A stretch of 64,000 nucleotides of DNA from Botryosphaeria dothidea (GCA_011503125.2 WWBZ02000016.1:5084001-5148000); one strand, 5' to 3'; positions 34,363 through 46,788 are shown, counted from the first letter of the stretch. The notes: generated by a model not told the origin, from the letters alone. Program-made: numbers and translations.

Positions 34363-36062
34363 CGATCAGGGTTTGCAGGAACACGATAGAGGATATTTCA
34401 GGACAGCGTTGTCCATTTCTTTTTCTCTTTGACGTTGCGCAGGGCGGCGGGACTGACTGCTATAAACTCGAAATCAAGCGGAGGTTTATGCAAGTCGACG
34501 CAACACATTCGTGGTAGCTGAGCTGCTGGTTCAGCGACTTGGCTACAAAATCGTTGCAAAGATCACGTTGCATGTGTTTCCTCAGCTTATAGACATGAGC
34601 GAGATTCGATTGCATAAAGAAACTGTAATACGTAGCGGAATGCACGGTATTCTTACTTCAACTGTGTGCGTGCTAATGGTGATGAGTATGATATTCTATT
34701 CCTTGTTGGAATCTGGATATAAATATCCATGAGCTCACTGAGTAGTTTCTTCCACAACATTGAACATAGCGAGATAATCTTGATCACCGCAGTACTAACG
34801 CAAACATGAACAGCTATGGTCGTGAATACACCCCCCCTCGGCCTCCGGGGTACATCAAGATTGACGAGAGTCTTCCGCATGCGGCGAGACAAATGCACCG
34901 CATCGCGAAGCCTATTCCGTGCCCGGTGCCTGCACGCGATGTGTTGTAAGATGTGGTTGGATTGTGGCTGTCAGAGGGCGTGGGGGTCTGCTGAATGATT
35001 TGTTACTAATGTCAGAAAAGGTCTGTAGCTGAAGGACTGTTTCAACTAGCGACTATTGCAGGCATCAGTGTTAATGCCTTGGGGCCAGCTGACTGGCGCT
35101 GTGGAATGGGTCTTTGCCGGGCCAGACTTCCCTGCACTGAGTCAAAGCTTAGCCGTTTGCTTAAAGAGGTAAGTTGCAGCCTACGGTTAATGGCAATGAC
35201 CTTTGAGCAATGTAGCTTTGCAGAGATTTTATGTATTCCTGTAAGTGCTTCACTTCCACGAAAGTAAATATTCATCCTGAGCTGTATCAAACTATGGATG
35301 GATATCGAGCAAAGCCTGTTTCGCCAGTGTTGAACCACCAATAGATTATCACGAGTGACCTCTAAAGCACTTTGGAGACCCAGTAGATTCATGGACGAGT
35401 AAATGTGCTTTTTACTCCAGAGCAAGTGCTGTGAACCTTACCAGTTTGGGCAAAAGTACCAGTCAGGGATTTATGTGAGAGGGTGGGGAAAGAAAAAGAA
35501 ATAAGCGCGACGTCATGCAGTGATGATTTCTTGGGCTTGTTTATGCAAACCGTCAGCCGCCACCATCCTTTTTTCGCCCCCAATCATGACGGTCATCACG
35601 TCTTAGACATACAGACATGTGAGACCGTTAGACTAGTACAACTTATCCCTTGCCTTAGGAGGTTTATTATCACCCGACAAGTTCTTCAGAATTATCTCCG
35701 ATCGGTTCATCGAGAAAACAGTCGTGCCAACCATGCGGTTACAGGAATCGTGAATGCATTCTGTATGCGTCAACCCGCAGACTTTCCAGAAAAATCGCGG
35801 CTTTCGGGCTGTGGCTGTTGTACAGCGGATTGGGGGCCAGCATCAGATAGTAAGCGGTATCACAGATCAGCAGTCCCGAGACATAAGCTGCGGCCGACCA
35901 ATAGCAGCAGCGTCCCGCAAGATGACGTCGACCACCACCCGCTGACCACTCTCTACAGTTAAATCAGGGAACCCCTCCCTGCCTTTTGTAGGAGCCGTTC
36001 ACCGCACATGCTTTATTCTTGCGTTAGTCTTCCCGGACCCTCTGCGAGTTTGCAAGTTCACG
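34363..36062. other. Intergenic, 1.7 kb
   Basis: 3' flank of the PHD gene and upstream region of the small gene at 36063. Short open frames on both strands without motifs. Nothing recognised. Confidence 0.5.
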
Positions 36063-36571
36063 ATGAACCGTGGCGCCCGCGGCGCAGGGCCGCCTTACCG
36101 CAGCCGTCCGTCCAACAACCGGCCTCCGGGTCGCTACCGTCCGCCGCCGAGGGGAAGAGGGCCGCCGCCGAGCACCAAGCCGAGGACGTCGAAGTCTTCG
36201 GCGGCAAAGAAGAGTGCGAAGAAGCTTCCGGGGATCATCGGGATTGTGACGTCGATTTTGTCGATTGGGAACTTGCTGGATCGGATAGTGGAGAAGATAG
36301 GTAAGACGACGCGCTTGCATGAACTTGCTGTGGCCAAGAAAGCTGAGGCAGTCGAACAGATCCCAAGCACTACGATTTCGAGGTCAACGACCGGGTCATC
36401 TTTCTGGAGGATTCCGAAGAGTTCGACTTCGACCGACATTCGGTTCCGGTTTACAGGATATGCAAGAAGTGCGACTCTGAGAACACGTACAACCTGTGGG
36501 ACGTTCACGAGAAGAAGGTGGTGGCTGAGGAGATCGATGGAGGCTGCCTCAAGAAAGTCTCGAAACACTGA
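36063..36571 (+). CDS. Hypothetical small protein with basic RG/P-rich N-terminus
   Basis: Two exons, 36063-36300 and 36360-36571, with a 59-nt intron (GTAAGA...GAACAG, phase 1); 149 residues. The intron acceptor was chosen because it keeps the better frame, DPKHYDFEVNDRVIFLEDSE, open to a TGA at 36569; an alternative unspliced frame is longer but has Ser/Thr/Arg composition typical of a shadow. N-terminal 45 residues are Arg/Gly/Pro-rich; then a Lys-rich patch and a hydrophobic segment LPGIIGIVTSILSIGNLLDR; the acidic C-terminus has a CKKC pair (YRICKKCDSEN) that might bind metal. No family recognised. Confidence 0.6.
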
Positions 36572-37291
36572 AGTGCTTTTGTTTTGATTTGAGCGTGGGC
36601 TTTCAAGGCGTTCGACATGATGATCGTGTCGAAAGGGAGCTGCCTAATCCAGTAGGACTGTTGCTTGTATTTTACAGACATCCTTACCGGCGTCTCTTCC
36701 GAGAAGGCAGCGGGTGATGGATGGGGACGTAATTGTATTGGAAATGCTGTAATCTGTAAGCTTTTCCGGGATTCTTTTTGTTGCTCCAATAAGGCCTCGA
36801 TGATTTAACCACGTGTAGTAATCCAGATGTCAAGGCAGCATGATTAGTTTGATGAGTCAAGCGGCGTGTAAGAGTAGGAAGCGAAGCGCAGCATTTTGGG
36901 GGCCCAGGGCGACGGACCGCCTACCGGAAGAGGTTAGCAGATAGAACTGGCGTGTGCGTTGACAGGCTGACGTGGGAGTCGGTGCAATATATAGGCCCGC
37001 TGCAGCCCACACTCGACCGGATTTCCTGATTGTTACACGCAAAATCCGACAACCGTCGCCAAGCAGCCAGCGGAGACCCCTGAAGTCCAGGCAGACATAA
37101 CCGTGGTTCGGCCGGTGGAAGGGTCGGGAAGCGTACCTGGACGTCGCCCACCAATCGCATTTGGCAATCTTGCCGAGGTACTGGACCCTCCAGCACCTCC
37201 GACATCGAAGTCCGCAACACACGTCCTGCCGCCACGCCCCGGCGTCCCCCACCGCCTTTCTAGACGTTCTTTTCAAGCCCTCTACGTCCGT
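36572..37291. other. Intergenic, 0.7 kb
   Basis: 3' flank of the hypothetical gene and upstream region of the thioesterase gene. Nothing else recognised. Confidence 0.5.
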
Positions 37292-38425
37292 ATGTCGATC
37301 GTTCGCCGCCCAACAGTTTGCCCGCCGCGTGCGATTTCCTCAGCCTTTGCTCGGCCCGCGTCACTACAAAACTCCCCCCTCGTGCGCCACTCCACTCAGC
37401 CGCATATCCTCCGCAATTTCCAGCACCAAAGAAGATCTCCCGCCCGCCTGCAGAGCACCCTCGCTGGTATGTCAACTTTCCAAAAACACCGTCGACATTG
37501 AGGCAAAAAAACAGGACTACTCCAATATTGACCTCAGTCGCGCAGAATCTCCAGCCACCCCATCCTCACCTCTTCCTCCGCCCCCACCTGGCGCCGCCGA
37601 AGCCAAACCCACACCGCGCTCCCTCTCCGTCCGCATCCTCCGCTTCGTTCTCCTCGCCACCTTCTCCTTCACCCTCGGCGCCACCATGTCCGCCGCGCCC
37701 GCCGTCACCGTCGCCAACGAGCTCCTCTCCCCGCCCACCGACGAAGAGACCCTCTCCCTCTTCCAGCCCGACCCGGCCTCGCGCGCCGCCGAGCTCGAAG
37801 CACAGCTGCAAGCGCACCCGCTCGTCGCGCAGCTGCGCGCGGACCCGGCGCTCGCCGAGTCGCGCCCGCACATGCGCATCCCCGCCGCGCTGCGCCAGAA
37901 CAACCTGACGGCGGGCACGCTGGCGGGCGCCGAGACGCTGGGCGTGCCCGCGCTGGCCTTCCTGGCGCCCGACGGCTCGCGCATGGTCAGCTTCCACTAC
38001 GTCGGCCCCGCGCTGTGCGGGCACCCGGGCGTCGTGCACGGCGGGCTGCTGGCGACGCTGCTGGACGAGGGGCTCGCGCGCTGCTGCTTCCCCGCGCTGC
38101 CGAACAAGATCGGCATGACCGCCAGCCTGACCATCAACTACAAGGCGCCGTGCAAGGCCGGCCAGTTCATTGTGCTGCACGCGTGGACGACCAAGGTCGA
38201 GGGCAGGAAGGCGTGGGTCGAGGGCAGGCTGGAGACGCTGGCGGACGAGGAGAAGGGGGAGAAGCCGCTGGTGCTGGATACGGCGGAGGCGCTGTTCATT
38301 GAGCCGAGGCAGGCGGCGGTAAGCTGTCTCCTTTTGAGCCCGCGTGCGTGCGGTTTTTGTTGGATTGGTGCTGACTTTTTCTTTTTTCGCAGTCGATGGC
38401 CAAGATCTATAACCCCAACCCTTAG
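37292..38425 (+). CDS. 4HBT (hotdog) thioesterase, mitochondrial type
   Basis: Three exons, 37292-37466, 37546-38318 and 38393-38425; introns GT-AG, phases 1 and 0; 326 residues. The N-terminus MSIVRRPTVCPPRAISSAFA is rich in Arg/Ser and lacks acids, as in a mitochondrial presequence; a single hydrophobic helix follows (LRFVLLATFSFTLGATMSAA). The hotdog domain occupies about residues 220-315 with the motif CGHPGVVHGGLLATLLDEGL, typical of PaaI/THEM4-like thioesterases, then LTINYKAPCKAGQFIVLHAW. Last exon encodes only SMAKIYNPNP. Resembles fungal FMP10/UPF0644 proteins. Likely hydrolyses an acyl-CoA at the inner mitochondrial membrane; substrate unknown. Confidence 0.88.
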
Positions 38426-38868
38426 ACGGAGACCGTTGTTTCCCGTTCCTTTTCGTCTGTATTTTTGGATGAATCTTTTCTTTCTGGATTCCGGAGATAA
38501 GAGAGCTTGGTCATGGAGTAATTGTGGGATGCAAGATTATGGCATCTTGGAGCCCTCGTTCTCACCTCGAGGCGAGCTTTGGCTATGCTAAGGAGTCATG
38601 GAAGAAAATCATAAACGGCTTAGAACTAGACATTATAGTGCGTGAGTATTTGTAAATACGATTCTGGAGAATGATTTCGGATAATTCATTACTATGCTCC
38701 CGCGGAGCTTTGTTCTCACAGCTCAGTTCAACCGCAGACAGATGGTCTTTTCCGTCTCTCCTCGGTGATGTATCCCGACGAGTGTCCACATGTAAGCTGG
38801 ATTGATCAAGAGTCGTCTGTTCTGGAAATTAAGTGAATGCTACCACTTTCAAGTACTATCATCCGAGC
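38426..38868. other. Convergent 3' intergenic region, 0.44 kb
   Basis: Between the 3' ends of the thioesterase and alcohol dehydrogenase genes, so it holds both terminator regions. No gene seen. Confidence 0.55.
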
Positions 38869-40161
38869 CTAATCATTGTCTTTCGCAACTTTGAGAACAA
38901 TGCGCCCCTCAATGTCCCCTCTCTCGAGTTCTCCATAGACCGCAGGCAGGTCTTCGAAGTTACGAATTGAAATCTTCGGTCTGACAACCCCACGCCGAAC
39001 GAGGTCAACCGCCTCTAAGCATTCCTTGAGAGATCCCACGAGATTACCTGTGATATGGAGACCCTTGATCACAATGGTACTTATCGGAGTCTCGATGAAG
39101 CCTTTTTCAGGAGGAATTCCCACACAGCTCAGCGTGCCACCTACCTTCAGCATGCCCGCAGCCTGAACAAAGGCTTTGGGGTTTCCTGCCGTTACAATAA
39201 CAGCCTTTGCTCCCCCGTTCGTGCTTTCTTTGACTCGTTGGACGAGGTTGGGAGTGGCTTTGAAGTCGATGTATTCGCTCGCGCCGATTGACTTGACCAA
39301 TTCACCCTTTTCGGGTCCCCCGTCCACGGCGATGACCAGAGCTCCTTGTGCGCGGGCGTACTGAACTGCATCATCGAGTGAGCTTCTCGTTCGAAGACCC
39401 GAGCATAGTCGGCTGCGTGTAGTCCTCGCGCGTACCTGCCAAGTGACCCAGCCCGCCACCTGCTCCGACCACGACAACCCAGTCTCCAGCTTTGACATTA
39501 GCATTTTTGACGGCCTTGAACGCTAATTAGCAATCTTGCTATAAGGAATCAATAGCAGAGTGTCTCGCCTTGTACGACGTCAGTCCAGCGCACAGAACTG
39601 GTCCCATGACAGCCGGATCGATGTCATCTGGCAGAAGGGTAAGGTAGCCCGCGTCCAGAGCGATGTACTCTTGAAAGCTGCCGTCCTCATGGTGCAGGTG
39701 ATTCGTGCTTTTCACGCAGTACTGCTCCGTTCCGGCCAGACAGAACTCGCAGCGCCTGCAGATCCGACTTGCGAATCTGATGCCCACGAAACTGCCGAGC
39801 TTGATGTCGTCGCCACAGCCCGGTCCCAATGTGATGATCTTTCCGATTCCCTCGTGCCCGCCGACGTGCGGGAGTTTGATGTTTGTTATCGGGTTGCCGT
39901 CCGGCCCAGAAGCAGTCCCGGCCTGGGTATGTAGATCTGGCACTCATGTATCAGCTGAGTTTTACTGCGAAGTGCTGCTGCTTCGAGCCAATTTAGCGTA
40001 CCACTCTGACAGACTCCGGTGTAAAGAACCTTTGCCAAAACCTCGTTCTGTCCACATTTTGGAACCGGATAATCGTGGACAAATTTGATTCCGCCGCCCA
40101 GCTTGGGAACAGTGGCCGCGGTTTGCGTTTTCGGGATAGTGGGGACGAAGATTGGAGACAT
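38869..40161 (-). CDS. Zinc-dependent alcohol dehydrogenase (MDR family)
   Basis: Four exons: 40161-40002, 39936-39569, 39514-39436 and 39365-38869, giving 367 residues. Introns 1 and 3 are GT-AG; intron 2 (39568-39515) is best read as GC-AG, since AAG|GCGAGA...TTCAAG|GCC joins SYK to AVKNANVKAGDW in frame. Catalytic zinc ligands C51 (TGVCQSDLH), H81 and E82 (GGHEGIG); structural zinc cysteines C113, C116, C119 and C127 (ICRRCEFCLAGTEQYC); dinucleotide site GAGGGLGHLA. This is the pattern of tetrameric NAD-dependent fungal ADHs. No presequence, so cytosolic. Substrate could be ethanol or other primary alcohols. Confidence 0.94.
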
Positions 40162-40879
40162 TCCGTTGATTTGGGTACGGATGGGACTACGTATGGTGCG
40201 AGTGGAGTGTGTGCAAAGTACGAGGTGTTCGGCGCTGCGAGGTGAGGGGAGACAGTCGATATTTGAACAATTCGAATCACAAGATCATGATGATTGGTGT
40301 TCAGAGATCTGGGTTGATGGATGGACCCAGTCGCCCGGTACAGGGAGTATTTGCGGACAAATTCCTTCTATCCCTTGCTTTCTCCGCATAGCTCCCCTCA
40401 ACTGGCCTTCTGGAAATGGAAGGTTCATCCCACGAAGGATTTGCCAGTTCTTTCTGAGCTGGTTTCGCAAGATGTGACGAAAAGTAGACGTGAGGAGACC
40501 ACAAGATCAGACTCAAACGGATTTTATTGGTCAATCGAGGCCGTATACTTCTAGAACGCACCTTATTTCCGGATGCATCGCGATGACATGTTGGTTCATG
40601 CACCCCAAAGCGGGCAAGCAACAGCGTCTTTCCCCGCCTTTTCCCATGGAGCATACCCCACCTCCACCCCCACGGACCTCATGCCACGCACTTCAACTTT
40701 TAAACCCCCACACCCTATTTCTCCATTATAACTCCGTTGGTCGCCCTTTTCTGTCAGACTAAGAAATGTCTGGTGTTGACTTAACCGACATTCCCCTCTT
40801 TCACAGTTACTTTGTCCCACGCTGGCCACAGCACAGTTTTCCCCTCTTTGAATCCCCGTCAGAACCCCGCTTCTAGGGC
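40162..40879. promoter_or_regulatory. Divergent upstream region, 0.7 kb
   Basis: Lies between the starts of the alcohol dehydrogenase (minus) and the Zn2Cys6 regulator (plus); C/T-rich near 40620-40700. Divergent placement makes regulation of the dehydrogenase by this factor possible but unproven. Confidence 0.5.
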
Positions 40880-42806
40880 ATGGCAAAGAGATCCTGTGAC
40901 TGTTGTGTACGACGCAAGACAAGATGCGATAACGGTCTGCCGTGCCGAAAGTGCATGGAAGTGAAGCCACCACTCGAATGCACATACCTCAATCCGGTGC
41001 TAAAACGCGGTCCAAAGACCGCCAAGCTTCGGCGGCCGTTCGACGAGAGGCAGAGGTCTCGAGCTGACGTGCCCAGGGAAGGGTTCAAGGGACGCCATCG
41101 CGCTTTCGATTCCAATGAAGTTCCCCTGACGGACAGCCCTTTGACTGTTCCTGCAAGATGTAGTCAGACAGGGACGAGGTGTTTACCTACTTCTGTCTTT
41201 GTTTCTATCGTTGAGATCTACCGTTCGCGGATGTACCCCGTCTGGCCAGTGCTTGATACGCACAACTTCCTCACCAAGCTTGAGGAACCGGGATCGGACG
41301 ACGCGCCAAATGTAGAGACTTACACGTTGGCAGCGGCACTATGCGCTGCTACCATGGCTCAATTGGATCTGGACCCAGTCAAAAGCGGCCCCGATAGTGT
41401 TGACAGCACCTACATGGAGAGAGAATGCTTGCGGGCGCGTAATTTTACCAACTATCGTGAACACCCTTCAATAGAATGCGTCCTTACTTCTTTCTTGCTT
41501 CATGTATACCACGCCAAGATCGACAACCGTAACGCTGCCTTCACATTTCTTCAAGAAGCTATCTCCCTTGCTCGGTTATTTCATCTGGACGACATTGGCT
41601 TTGACTCGGACCAGTCAAATTACAACAATTTGGATCAACAGAGATATCAACAACAAATGATATATCTCCTGTTGTGGGTGAGCGAAAGGTTCTATCACCA
41701 GCATAGTGTTTCCCACACGTTATGAGTATATGTCCGGACTAATTTGCCGCTTCTTCAACAGAGGATAGGCCATCCAATATGACCTACGGACCTCAATTCA
41801 AGATACCATTGAACTACCGTCGAGTTCTTGTGGTGGCTTTGATATTTATGGAGAAGGGTTGGTAGAGTTGGGGAGTCTCTTTGCGGTCTTTGATTCTACT
41901 TTTCGTCACAGACCACGCCATATCTCAGAACCGCCACCACCAGTGTCCGACAAGCAACTCCTTGTTGCAGTTCACAATTCTCTTACCATAAACATGCCTC
42001 GACCAGCCACCTATGATCCGCTGCGGCGCGCAGACTACTACATCACGAAGCAGTGGATGAAGGTTCTGCTATGGCAACAAGCGATGTCTAGGGGTCTGCT
42101 GTCATCCGCATCGGACGTCGAGTCGATGACTTTTCTCTTTCCCTCTCAAATCGCGCAAGAGCTGCTCGCTTCCATGACGAGGATCTCCCAGGATGATCTG
42201 TTACCCTTGGGGAGGGATCAGGTACGCAGCGTGTTCCGCAGCCTCGTCGCTATCCCCTGGCTAATTCGCTCGAAGCTGATGAAGGTCTTTGAAATCACAA
42301 ACACCCTGGCAGACGTCATCCTCTGCGTCCCTGCCGCATCGATCCCTCCGCGCGAACAACTCGGCAATCGTTTCGATCAACATTCCCACTATCGCCCCCA
42401 CAGCCGAGAATGCTGCCGCTACGGCCCTGCGGATTTCCTTCACGGCTTGTTCCAAACCATCTCGCCGTTTCTGAAAGACGACAGAAGGCTGGATGACATT
42501 TTGCGTCAGAAAGCTGCGGAGGCATTGCTCCGGGCGCCGAGCAGGGTTCTTTCGAAGAATATTGGATGTTCCTCTGGCGGAAGTGGATGGAGTGTGGAGG
42601 AGAAGACCGGAGAAAGAGCTCGTGGTTGGGATATCCGCGCCGATGGCGGCAGGGACGGAGAATCAGAGTTTAACTTGAGGACCGGTCCAACGCTTCAACA
42701 AGTAGATTGCTGGGCATCTCCTGAGGCTGATGTCAACGCTGCCCTCGATTTGGAAGGCCCGTTGCGCCGCGCAGATGACGGTTGTTGCCACCGTGGGTCA
42801 ACGTGA
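40880..42806 (+). CDS. Zn2Cys6 fungal transcription factor
   Basis: DNA-binding domain at the extreme N-terminus: C6, C9, C16, C22, C25 and C34 (CxxCx6Cx5CxxCx8C) in KRSCDCCVRRKTRCDNG and following, with a basic linker (KRGPKTAKLRRPF). Middle region (about 110-265) matches the fungal-specific regulatory domain (FVSIVEIYRSRMYPVWPVLD, LTSFLLHVYHAKIDNRNAAF). An intron lies between about 41663 and 41779; acceptor GGATAG|GCC at 41778 is in phase with DLRTSIQDTIELPSSSCGGF, while the donor is either GTGAGC at about 41680 or GTTTCC at 41708. The C-terminal part continues to 42806 with EGLVELGSLFAVFDSTFRHR; its last about 100 residues are of low quality and may hide another intron. Sugar-regulator-like (AmyR/XlnR-type middle region), but target unknown. 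Confidence 0.82.
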
Positions 42807-43311
42807 TGTTGATCAGCCGGCAAGATGAAGTAGCATGGCGCTTGGGAGTCGCGTAGGTTAACTTTAGAAGGTGGATGGATGCCAGCCGGCAAGTTGCATT
42901 GCTGTGATAGAGTAGAACAAAAGCTCGAGAAAGAACATGTATTGGATTGATTGCATTTTCCCTATTTCTTTACTTATTTGGGGTTGATAGCTCTGCTGCA
43001 GGGGACGCGAAAAAATGACAACACCATGCGAGGAAAAGGAAAACCCCCGACTTGAGTTAAATTCAAAGTCTCGATCCAGCTCTGCATCATAGCTCTTTTT
43101 TTAAGTTTTATTTTTTCCAGATGTCCTTGACCGTTGGTCCAGGTATGAATTGACATTCCTGTTCTCCCGCGTCGGCTTTGCTCTCATTGGGGTTGATCTT
43201 TCTGAGCCTTGACAGTGAAAAGTGTCCGACTGACCAGCAACCATTCAACCCTGGCTACAATTGATGACCCGGACGTCACAAGCCCACCCCGGCCCTCCAT
43301 CTCCCGACCCC
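42807..43311. other. Convergent 3' intergenic region, 0.5 kb
   Basis: Between the ends of the transcription factor and dihydroorotate dehydrogenase-like genes. No gene recognised. Confidence 0.5.
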
Positions 43312-44322
43312 TCAAAGCCTCGGTGCCTCAACGCCCTTCCAAATCCTCTCAAACACATCCACCCCAAACCGCCCCAACGCCGTCCCCACGCCCACCGCCC
43401 CCGCCCCCACGCTCCTCATCCGCCTCCACCCCTCCGCATCCTCGACACCCCCAATCCCAATCAGCAGGATCCCCCGCAGCCCCTCCTCCGCAGCCAGCGC
43501 CTCCCGCAAACTCAGCACATTCCCCAGCGCCAGCGCATGCAGCGGCGCCCCCGCCATGCCCCCAACCCCCAACCCGCTCGCGCTGCCCAGCGCCGCCTCT
43601 AGCCCGCCTCCGCCCTCCCGGACGACCAGGCTCGGCGCCAGCGTGTTCACCGCGCTGACGAACGCGACCGGCGTCGGCCGCACCGCCGCCAGCGCGCCGA
43701 CGCACTCCGCGAACATGCCCGCGTGCGTGTACGGCGGCACCTTGACGCCGATGGCGACGTCCGCGCGCGCGACGCCGGCGAGGGCGCGCACGTACTCGGC
43801 CAGCGCGGCGCGGCTGTACGCGGGCGGCGGCGTGCCGGGAATGTTCGGGCACGACAGGTTGAGCTCCATGGCCAGCGGCATGCAGACGGACGGCGCGTGC
43901 GCGGCGATGCGGGCGTAGCAGGCGGCGACGTCGGCGGGGGTGCCGGTCACGGAGATGATGATGGGCTTGTCGGTGCGGAGGGCGCTGCCGGGGGCGAGGG
44001 CGTCGGCGGAGAGGGCCGAGGCGAAGGCGAGGTAGGCGGACAGCGGGAGCGGGCTGTAGCCGAGGGTGTTGAGGCTGGCGGAGTGGGTGGGGGGCGTGGC
44101 CGAGGGCGGGGGGTTGGGGCCGCCCGGCACGGGGTGCTGGGTGGTCGGCGAGAAGAAGGTGTATTGGTTGTGGGCGTCGTTGTGGGGGAAGCCGTGGAGG
44201 AGGGTGGTGCGGGTCGTGACGGCGCCGGTGTAGGGCGAGGCGTAGAGGGGGCGCAGGTGCGAGAGGTCGGTTGCCCACGGGTTGGCCGAGTTGAGGAGGG
44301 GTGGGTTGATGGTGAGCGGCAT
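43312..44322 (-). CDS. Class 1 dihydroorotate dehydrogenase-like FMN oxidoreductase
   Basis: Single exon, 336 residues, no presequence or membrane anchor. Motifs: MELNLSCPNIPGTPPP (FMN/orotate site, Cys where class 1 enzymes have their base and class 2 enzymes have Ser), AIGVKVPPYTHAGMF (Lys of the active site), FVSAVNTLAP, and the phosphate-binding end LIGIGGVEDAEGW...VGAGAVGVGTAL. This is the soluble, URA1-like form of the pyrimidine pathway enzyme that turns dihydroorotate into orotate. Filamentous ascomycetes normally rely on a membrane-bound mitochondrial class 2 enzyme, so this may be an accessory or repurposed copy. GC-rich with strong third-position bias. Confidence 0.88.
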   Translation of the reverse strand: MPLTINPPLLNSANPWATDLSHLRPLYASPYTGAVTTRTTLLHGFPHNDAHNQYTFFSPTTQHPVPGGPNPPPSATPPTHSASLNTLGYSPLPLSAYLAFASALSADALAPGSALRTDKPIIISVTGTPADVAACYARIAAHAPSVCMPLAMELNLSCPNIPGTPPPAYSRAALAEYVRALAGVARADVAIGVKVPPYTHAGMFAECVGALAAVRPTPVAFVSAVNTLAPSLVVREGGGGLEAALGSASGLGVGGMAGAPLHALALGNVLSLREALAAEEGLRGILLIGIGGVEDAEGWRRMRSVGAGAVGVGTALGRFGVDVFERIWKGVEAPRL

Positions 44323-46594
44323 TGTGGCGGTGGGAGGCGTTCAGGTGAGCGGGATTCGCGTCGGCGAGGTCAGGTGTGTGGGCAATGCCCGGGCGGGATG
44401 GTGATTGGGGAGCAGACGCATGGCGGAAAGTGTTGGAGAGAAGAGTGGTGTTGAAGCTCGGGCGTTATCAATGGGCTGATAGGCATGCCGATGATGCCAC
44501 CGGCCCGAGAAAGTCCTGGCCGACTACCCCGCCGCCACCACGTGCTTCTTTGTCTCGGCTTGCAAGATCTTGGTATGATTTAGATTCATCAGGAATGAGT
44601 ATTTCAGGTGCTGGCCGAATGAATATGCCATTGGAAGCCTCGAAGATAGGGCGATTGCGTTCAAGGTACTATGACCCGCACTATGTACTACAAGACTCTT
44701 GAAGGAAACATGAAACTTGATTCAACGGCCAAGGCTATGTCGTGCACATGGATGGGGTCATGAACTTCTGTATGCGTTCTTATGATCTGTGGGCTGCAAG
44801 CCTGTCTCGAGCAGTTGGTGGCCAAAGGGAGAAGCAATAAGTCAATGCGAGTTCCATAATGCATGAGGCCTGAAGGTTGATGCTCAGCTGAGTTTCATCG
44901 TGTCTCAAACTCCTGTGTCAATAGTCCGGGATCGACTGAATAGCGCAAGAATTCTTGCAGTTGAAGTAAAGTGATGCTCGGAGATCCGTAAGCCGCTGTT
45001 ATCTCCGAGGGGATCAGAACCTAGACAGGAAGGAGGATGAGCATGATCGGTCGGGAATGAACAGAATATCAACGAAGAGTCAGTGAACTGACTTGTGTAT
45101 ACTTTGATATAACGTAGGGTGGTGCGATCAGACTGTTTAACAGTCCTCAAAGCTTCCTCTGTGTGCTTTCTTGCTGTCACATCTCCGAATGCCGGACACC
45201 GAGGCAAAACAGCCACCTCCTTTGTCGCCAAGCACATGTGCATCAGGCGTCCCATGAAAAAGACCTTTTCACTCCAACGTCAATGCGCTCTACTACAACA
45301 ATATCAGAAACTCAGTGCACGGACAGTGCAGTCGAGCCGCACCGTGCTATACCCACGGCAACTGCCATGCCGACCGAGCTCCTCAACACGATGATACTCC
45401 GCAGCATTTCTCCGTCTGCGGTAACGGCTTGATCCTACCCTGCAATCAAAGTTTTCTCAGGCCGACAATCTCAGCTTGGGGCTTATACGGACGAACACAT
45501 GGCAGTGGCATTACGAGGTCTGTGTCAATACCATCGCAACGTGCCCTAACTATAGAGTCGAAATATTTCTCCGGATGTCGATGTAGTCTAGTCTTCCAGA
45601 ACAGTTGCTTCCGGACGGCCTCCACTGCAAGGTCATGCTGCAATAATTTGAGGACCCATCTCGTATGAGGTCCAATCCGTCGGGACAACAGCACGCACGG
45701 GTCTCAAGAATGCCGAGGATGTGCCCTTGTCAAAAGCTTGTGACTTCAGAGAGGGCTTAGCAATCCTGGGAGTGAGGCGCGCTGAAGGTACCTGACGATC
45801 TGACGCACATCCACCAACAGCAACAGTCCTGTGGCCAATTGTCGCCCTTAAGCCTCCTACACTGCTGTGCCCAAGATAACGTGCTTTGGGCATCTGGAGG
45901 CTGTTCTTCCTACGCCTCCAGCCGCCTGAAGCACGTGGCCGGTACGCGCCGCCGCACTCCACCCAAACGCCGCGTCAGCCTTCTGATCGTCCTCGCAAAC
46001 CCACACGCTCGGCGCCGTACATGCGACCAGCAACTGCTGCTTACGGTCGACATTGCATTCTGAATGTTGCACAGCTAAGCTAGAGCGCCTGTCGCCTCGC
46101 GTTTTGATGCAGCCGTCAGGGGCCTAAGGACTACCGTGGTATGGCCGATGTTTGCTCCGACGGGTCTGGATCTCTGACAATGGGAGTCATGTGAGACAAC
46201 CTGGTGGATTGATTTCGCCGGTCTGAAGGGCTGCGAGATCCTCGCCGTGCTGTGCGCGTACAGCACTCAGGGGAATGTGAGACGCAACTATTGGAACCCA
46301 ACGGACTGGTGCCGGCGGTGAGGGCTTCTAGAAGACTAGAAGAAGTCGGAGTGGATGAAAGGGTAGATGATCGGCGTAAGGCGTATCAAAGATGCCAGAT
46401 GTAGAGAGTGCTGTGGTGGTCTCGTGGTGGTGATCGCCGAGGTTTACAGCTCAGTCCTAGAGCGGTATAACGGGAGCACTAGGAGCTGATGCTATTGGAC
46501 AGGACAGAGGCAAAATTGAGATTGGCATCTGAGTAGAACAAGCATGGACATGGTGCGTTGGCATTCAATCTTTGCTACTTTGACTAATAGGAAC

Positions 46595-46628
<34 letters not shown>

Positions 46629-46788
46629 CAATGATGGGTGCAAGAACTAGAACTGAACGAGACCGCACTATCTTTTCCTACGCCTCCAACCCTGGGAAAA
46701 CGCCCCAATCCGTGTGGAGTCAACTCCGAACACAAGCACCTCCGCCGTGCTCTTTGGTCTCCACGCCCACCATTCCGCTTTGCTGCGT
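44323..46788. other. Intergenic, 2.5 kb
   Basis: Upstream of the dihydroorotate dehydrogenase-like gene and 3' flank of the secreted-protein gene. No gene recognised; a (GA)14 microsatellite sits at 46597-46624. Confidence 0.5.
46597..46624. repeat. (GA)14 microsatellite
   Basis: 28 bases of uninterrupted GA dinucleotide repeat. Confidence 0.98.

Noticed and set aside
43723..44454. 243-codon Gly/Val/Arg-rich frame antisense to the dihydroorotate dehydrogenase-like gene
   Set aside because: Shadow of a GC-rich coding strand.
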